Of a DNA stretch of 64,000 bases, positions 60,202 to 64,000 are shown piece by piece. Origin of the DNA: Sphingomonas sp. Leaf33 (GTDB lineage Bacteria; Pseudomonadota; Alphaproteobacteria; Sphingomonadales; Sphingomonadaceae); contig NZ_LMLB01000001.1 in assembly GCF_001421785.1 (NCBI RefSeq), positions 540,382 through 604,381 on the forward strand, read 5' to 3'. The notes under the pieces are model-generated. The model saw only the letters and a list, made by a program, of their open reading frames with translations, had not been told where the DNA came from and did not search any database. A program made the translations under genes and the position numbers. Each line of letters begins with the position of its first letter. Position 1 is the stretch's first letter.

Positions 60202-61384
60202 AGCCGCTATCATCGCCACTGCCCGCACCGGCATCGGCAAGGCCTATCGCGGTTATTTCAACGCGACCGAAGCGCCCGCGCTCGCCGGGTTCGCGATGAA
60301 CGGCGCGATCGAGCGGGCGGGGATCGACCCGGCGCGGATCGACGACATCTTCTGGGGCGTGGGCAGCCAGTGGGGCGAGCAGGGCGGGAACGCGGGGCGC
60401 ATGGCGGTGTTCGCCGCCGGCCTGCCGCAATCGGTGCCGGCGTTCACGCTCGATCGCAAATGCGGCTCCGGCCTGACCGCGGTGGCGCTGGCTGCACGCT
60501 CGATCATCGCCGGCGACATCGACGTGGCGCTGGCCGGCGGCATGGAATCGATCAGCCACACCGTGACCAGGGGCGCGCCGCGGATGGCAGCGACCTCGGT
60601 GACCGACAAGGTGCCACACGCGACGATGGCGATGATCGAGACCGCCGAAGTCGTCGCCGAACGCTATGGCATCAGCCGCGAGGCGCAGGACCGCTACGCC
60701 GCCGAGAGCCAGCAGCGCGCCGCAGCCGCCGGGCCCCGCATCGCCGAGGAAATCGTCCCCGTGACGGTCGAAAAGGCGCTGATCGACAGGGACGGCACCG
60801 TCACCGGCACCGAGACGGTGACCGTCACGTCGGACGAAGGCGTCCGCGCCGGGACCACCTATGACGCGCTGTCCGCCCTGCGCACCGTCTGGTCGGGCGG
60901 GACCCTGGTGCCGGAGGGCCGGTCGATCACCGCGGGCAACGCCAGCCAGCTGTCGGACGGCGCCGCCGCGCAGATCGTCATGGACCGCGCCACGGCGGAA
61001 GCGGAGGGCAGGGAGATCCTGGGGCTCTACCGCGGCTTCCAGGCGGCAGGCTGCGCGCCTGAGGAAATGGGCATCGGTCCGGTCTTCGCGATCCCCAAGC
61101 TGCTGGAGCGCGCCGGGCTGTCGGTCGCCGATATCGGCCTGTGGGAGCTGAACGAGGCGTTCGCCAGCCAGTGCCTCTACTGCCGCGATACGCTGGGCAT
61201 CGATCCCGCCCGGTACAACGTCAACGGCGGCGCGATCGCGGTCGGCCACCCGTTCGGCATGACCGGATCGCGCCTCGTCGGCGCGGCCCTGCTGGAGGGA
61301 CGGCGGCGCGGCGTGCGTTACGTCGTCGTCAGCATGTGCACCGCCGGCGGCATGGGCGCGGCGGGCCTGTTCGAGATCGTCTGA
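60194..61384 (+). CDS. Acetyl-CoA C-acyltransferase (thiolase), second copy
   Basis: Thiolase of 396 residues with catalytic C90 ('LDRKCGSG'), H352 ('[10 protein letters not shown]') and C382 ('[12 protein letters not shown]'). It is a close paralogue of the thiolase at 29010 in motif layout, yet with a different partner (4HBT thioesterase rather than MaoC), so it may serve a different pathway. The start ATG overlaps the thioesterase stop. Substrate chain length cannot be read from sequence. Confidence 0.93.
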   Translation: MREAAIIATARTGIGKAYRGYFNATEAPALAGFAMNGAIERAGIDPARIDDIFWGVGSQWGEQGGNAGRMAVFAAGLPQSVPAFTLDRKCGSGLTAVALAARSIIAGDIDVALAGGMESISHTVTRGAPRMAATSVTDKVPHATMAMIETAEVVAERYGISREAQDRYAAESQQRAAAAGPRIAEEIVPVTVEKALIDRDGTVTGTETVTVTSDEGVRAGTTYDALSALRTVWSGGTLVPEGRSITAGNASQLSDGAAAQIVMDRATAEAEGREILGLYRGFQAAGCAPEEMGIGPVFAIPKLLERAGLSVADIGLWELNEAFASQCLYCRDTLGIDPARYNVNGGAIAVGHPFGMTGSRLVGAALLEGRRRGVRYVVVSMCTAGGMGAAGLFEIV

Positions 61385-61388
61385 GCGC

Positions 61389-63248
61389 TCAGGCCGCTTC
61401 GCGCTCCAGCGTCTCGCTGGCCTCGACCCAGCGCGCCTCGGCCGCGGCGATCTGGTCGGTCAGCTCGGCGCGTCGCTTCATCAGGTCGCTCATCGACAGC
61501 TTGGCGAGCTTGGGCTCGGCGGTCGCGGGATCGAACATCGCGCGATCGACCGCGGTGCGCTCCTTTTCCAGCCGCGCCATTTCGGCCTCGGCGTCCTTGG
61601 CGGCGGCGCGCGCGGCCTTTTCCGCCTCGCGCGCGGCGGCGGCGGCTGCCTTGTCCTTCTTCTTCGGCTTGTCGGCCTTCGGCGTGTCGTCGCCCGCCAG
61701 GATCATCGCGATATAGTCGTCCAGGCTGCCGTCGAATTCCTTTGCCGCGCCGTCCGCCACCAGCACCAGCCGGTCGGCGGTCAGTTCGACCATGTGGCGA
61801 TCGTGGCTGACCAGGATGACGGCGCCCGAGTAGGCATTGAGCGCCTGGACCAGCGCCTCGCGCGCGTCGACGTCCAGGTGGTTGGTCGGCTCGTCGAGGA
61901 TGAGGAGGTGCGGCGCGTCGCGGGTGATGATGGCGAGGGCCAGGCGCGCACGCTCGCCGCCCGACAGCTTGCCGACCTTCGTCGTCGCCTTGTCGCCCGA
62001 AAAGCCGAAGCGCCCCAGCTGCGCGCGCACCGCGGCGGGTGACGCGCCCTTCATCGTGCGCGTCATGTGTTCGAGGGGCGTGTCGTCGGTGTCGAGTTCC
62101 TCGACCTGATACTGGGTGAAATAGCCGACGTTCATCTTGCCGGACGCCGCCATCGAGCCCGCCATCGGCGCGAGCTGTGCCGCCAGCAGGCGAGCGAGCG
62201 TCGTCTTGCCGTTGCCGTTGCGGCCCAGCAGCGCGATGCGGTCGTCGGGGTCGATGCGCAGGTTGAGCCGCTTCAGGATCGGCGTGTCGCCATAGCCGAC
62301 ATCGGCCAGGTCGAGCGTGATGAGCGGCGGGCGCAGTTCGCTGGGGTCGGGAAAGCCGAAGCTCAGTGTCGGGTCGTTCGCCAGTTCGGCGATCGGCTGC
62401 ATCTTGGCCAGCAGCTTCATCCGGCTCTGCGCCTGCTTGGCGGTCGAGGCGCGGGCGGAGTTGCGCGCGACATAGTCCTGCAGCTTGGCGCGCTGGATGT
62501 CCTGGTTCGCCTTGGCCGCGGCCAGCTGCGCCATGCGTTCGGCGCGCTGCTTCTCGAACGCGTCGTAGCCGCCGGCATAGAGCGTGATCTTGCCGTTCTG
62601 CAGGTGCAGGATGTGATCGACGACGTTGTTCAGGAAATCGCGTTCGTGGCTGACGACGACGATCGTCGCGCGGTAGTCGCGCAGGAAGTCCTCCAGCCAC
62701 ATGACGGCTTCGAGATCGAGGTGGTTGCTGGGCTCGTCGAGCAGCAGCAAGTCGGGCTGCGAGAAGAGCAGGGCGGCCAGCGCCACGCGCATCTTCCACC
62801 CGCCCGAGAAGCTGTCGAGCGGCCGGTTCTGTGCCTCGTCGTCGAAACCGAGACCCAGCAGGATGCGGCTGGCGCGCGCCGGTGCGGTATAGGCGTCGAT
62901 CGCGATCAGCCGTTCGTAGGCGTCGCCCAGCGTGTCGGGGTCGACGTCGGTTTCGACCAGTTCCATCAGCTTGGCGCGCTCGACATCGGCTTCCAGCACG
63001 GTCTCGAACGGGGTCTTTTCGCCCGACGGCGCTTCCTGCGCGATATAGCCGATCTTGGCGCCGCGCGGCATGTCGGCCGAGCCTTCGTCGGGTTCGAGCA
63101 TACCGGCGATCACGCGGACCATCGTCGACTTGCCGGCGCCGTTGCGACCGATCAACCCGACGCGGCTGCCCGGCGGCAACGCGGCCGAGGCGCGATCGAG
63201 GATCGTGCGCCCGCCGAGGCGGACGGTGATGCCGTTCAGATTGAGCAT
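61389..63248 (-). CDS. ABC-F family ATPase (Uup/YheS-like)
   Basis: Soluble ATPase of 619 residues with two ABC domains and no membrane segment, acting on ribosomes (translation, antibiotic protection or quality control). First domain: Walker A 'GRNGAGKST' near residue 36, signature 'SGGWKMRVALAALLFSQPDLLLLDEPSNHLDLEAV'. Linker 'RASTAKQAQSRMKLLAKM'. Second: Walker A 'GRNGNGKTT', signature 'LSGGERARLALAI' and 'LLILDEPTNHLDV'. The C-terminal Lys/Ala/Glu-rich coiled coil ('PKADKPKKKDKAAAAAAREAEKAARAAAKDAEAEMARLEKERT') resembles the Uup tail. Subfamily is not certain. Confidence 0.93.
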   Translation of the reverse strand: MLNLNGITVRLGGRTILDRASAALPPGSRVGLIGRNGAGKSTMVRVIAGMLEPDEGSADMPRGAKIGYIAQEAPSGEKTPFETVLEADVERAKLMELVETDVDPDTLGDAYERLIAIDAYTAPARASRILLGLGFDDEAQNRPLDSFSGGWKMRVALAALLFSQPDLLLLDEPSNHLDLEAVMWLEDFLRDYRATIVVVSHERDFLNNVVDHILHLQNGKITLYAGGYDAFEKQRAERMAQLAAAKANQDIQRAKLQDYVARNSARASTAKQAQSRMKLLAKMQPIAELANDPTLSFGFPDPSELRPPLITLDLADVGYGDTPILKRLNLRIDPDDRIALLGRNGNGKTTLARLLAAQLAPMAGSMAASGKMNVGYFTQYQVEELDTDDTPLEHMTRTMKGASPAAVRAQLGRFGFSGDKATTKVGKLSGGERARLALAIITRDAPHLLILDEPTNHLDVDAREALVQALNAYSGAVILVSHDRHMVELTADRLVLVADGAAKEFDGSLDDYIAMILAGDDTPKADKPKKKDKAAAAAAREAEKAARAAAKDAEAEMARLEKERTAVDRAMFDPATAEPKLAKLSMSDLMKRRAELTDQIAAAEARWVEASETLEREAA

Positions 63249-63293
63249 GGGCGCGCGGATACAGGCACGCGGGGCTTATCGCAACCGCGGGCG

Positions 63294-63632
63294 CTATTCC
63301 TTCAGCTTGCGCGGCTTCAGGCTGGTCCCCACGCCGCCCGATGTCATCGTCACGCCGACGAACCCGCAGCCATAGGTCATCAGCTGGCGTCCGCAGTGGT
63401 CGATCTTGTCCTCCAGCAGGCGGTCGCGCACCGTCAGCACCTGATCGCGCGCGGCGATGCCGACCAGCGGCACGCGATACCGGCGATCGGCCTCGCGCTG
63501 GCCGCACACGGTCACCTCGTCGGTCGCGGCGGTCCGGTTGCACGGCACTTCGGCGCGGGTCGCGGTGCGATAGGCGGTCAGGTCGTAGGGCGTGTCGGCG
63601 ACCAGCAGAAGGGCGATCAGCGGCAACGGCAT
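63294..63632 (-). CDS. Exported hypothetical protein, 112 residues
   Basis: A protein with a short probable signal ('PLPLIALLLVAD'), then a cysteine-containing region ('AEVPCNRTAATDEVTVCGQREADRRYRVPLVGI', 'IDHCGRQLMTYGCGFVGVTMTSGG'), four cysteines that could form two disulfides in the periplasm. Similar short proteins with 'EVVVCGxRxxxRYRxP' motif occur in sphingomonads, so it is conserved but without known function. It lies 45 bp upstream of the ABC-F gene start on the minus strand and 131 bp from the divergent glpX. Confidence 0.75.
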   Translation of the reverse strand: MPLPLIALLLVADTPYDLTAYRTATRAEVPCNRTAATDEVTVCGQREADRRYRVPLVGIAARDQVLTVRDRLLEDKIDHCGRQLMTYGCGFVGVTMTSGGVGTSLKPRKLKE

Positions 63633-63763
63633 GGGCGACGGGCTCCGTAAAGAGATCGACCGTTACTCTGCCCCAGCCGCTTTGCCTCGACAAGGCCGGG
63701 CGCGCCGGGTAACGCGCGGCCAAAGTTCGCGGCCCCAGCCGGCCGACCACGAGAGGGGATGAG

Positions 63764-64000
<237 letters not shown>

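Overview
This 64 kb window is GC-rich and almost fully coding on both strands. It looks like a chromosomal segment of an alphaproteobacterium of the sphingomonad group (Sphingomonas or a close relative). The reasons are the Oar-like TonB-dependent receptor, the rsmI-yraN-gshB order, exosortase A-associated glycan genes, glnB-glnA, DUF2093 and DUF2167 proteins, and short intergenic repeats built on TTCGACAAGCTCAG. This placement is inference from gene content. I see no rRNA or tRNA gene, no CRISPR array, no phage structural gene and no complete insertion sequence. The gene xseA is cut at the left edge and glpX at the right edge.

Layout. 1-14 kb: end of xseA, DUF2093 protein, M23 peptidase, a large TonB receptor followed by a TPR-sulfotransferase, clpB, and two exported peptidases (M28, M16) transcribed divergently. 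14-24 kb: NYN protein behind purE-purK, a lipoprotein with a CAP domain divergent from hemW, a PBP-activator lipoprotein divergent from rsmI-yraN, then gshB, a DedA protein and xerC. 24-35 kb: fructose-6-phosphate aldolase-like protein, GAF-PAS-GGDEF protein, FMN-dependent alpha-hydroxyacid oxidase, Gre-family factor, PNPOx-fold protein, thiolase plus MaoC protein, DUF2167 protein, a MITE-like element, a mechanosensitive channel, topoisomerase IB and a DJ-1/PfpI protein. 35-40 kb: a divergent glycan locus with an acyltransferase, an exosortase A-type O-glycosylation ligase, a 51-residue membrane protein missed by size cut-offs, and the matching glycosyltransferase. 40-41 kb: a small HTH-like gene divergent from an S24 (LexA-like) repressor, with operator-like repeats between them.

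41-48 kb: tamA-tamB, the outer-membrane translocation and assembly pair. 48-53 kb: a membrane protein, quinone oxidoreductase, flavodoxin-fold protein, secreted M20 peptidase and an intact hipB-hipA module behind an 18-bp palindrome. 53-58 kb: glnB-glnA nitrogen control with a likely sigma-54 promoter, endonuclease V, map and a CinA-type domain protein. 58-64 kb: zinc alcohol dehydrogenase, thioesterase plus thiolase, an ABC-F ATPase, a small exported protein and the start of glpX.

Functional links. Compact operons show start/stop overlaps (ATGA, GTGA or TTGA): DUF2093-M23, rsmI-yraN, ligase-acyltransferase, HTH-like/104-aa gene, tamA-tamB and thioesterase-thiolase. Envelope work dominates: TamAB, TonB receptor, LpoA-like lipoprotein, M23 hydrolase, exopolysaccharide genes and several exported peptidases. 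Non-coding structure is rich: several ~90-100 bp paired inverted repeats, a recurring three-hairpin element just downstream of two genes, two other fold-back repeats, and one 278-bp element with 25-bp terminal inverted repeats. I found no gene cluster that clearly forms a new system. The best candidates for a second look are the repeat families, the hidden small genes and the S24/HTH regulatory switch.
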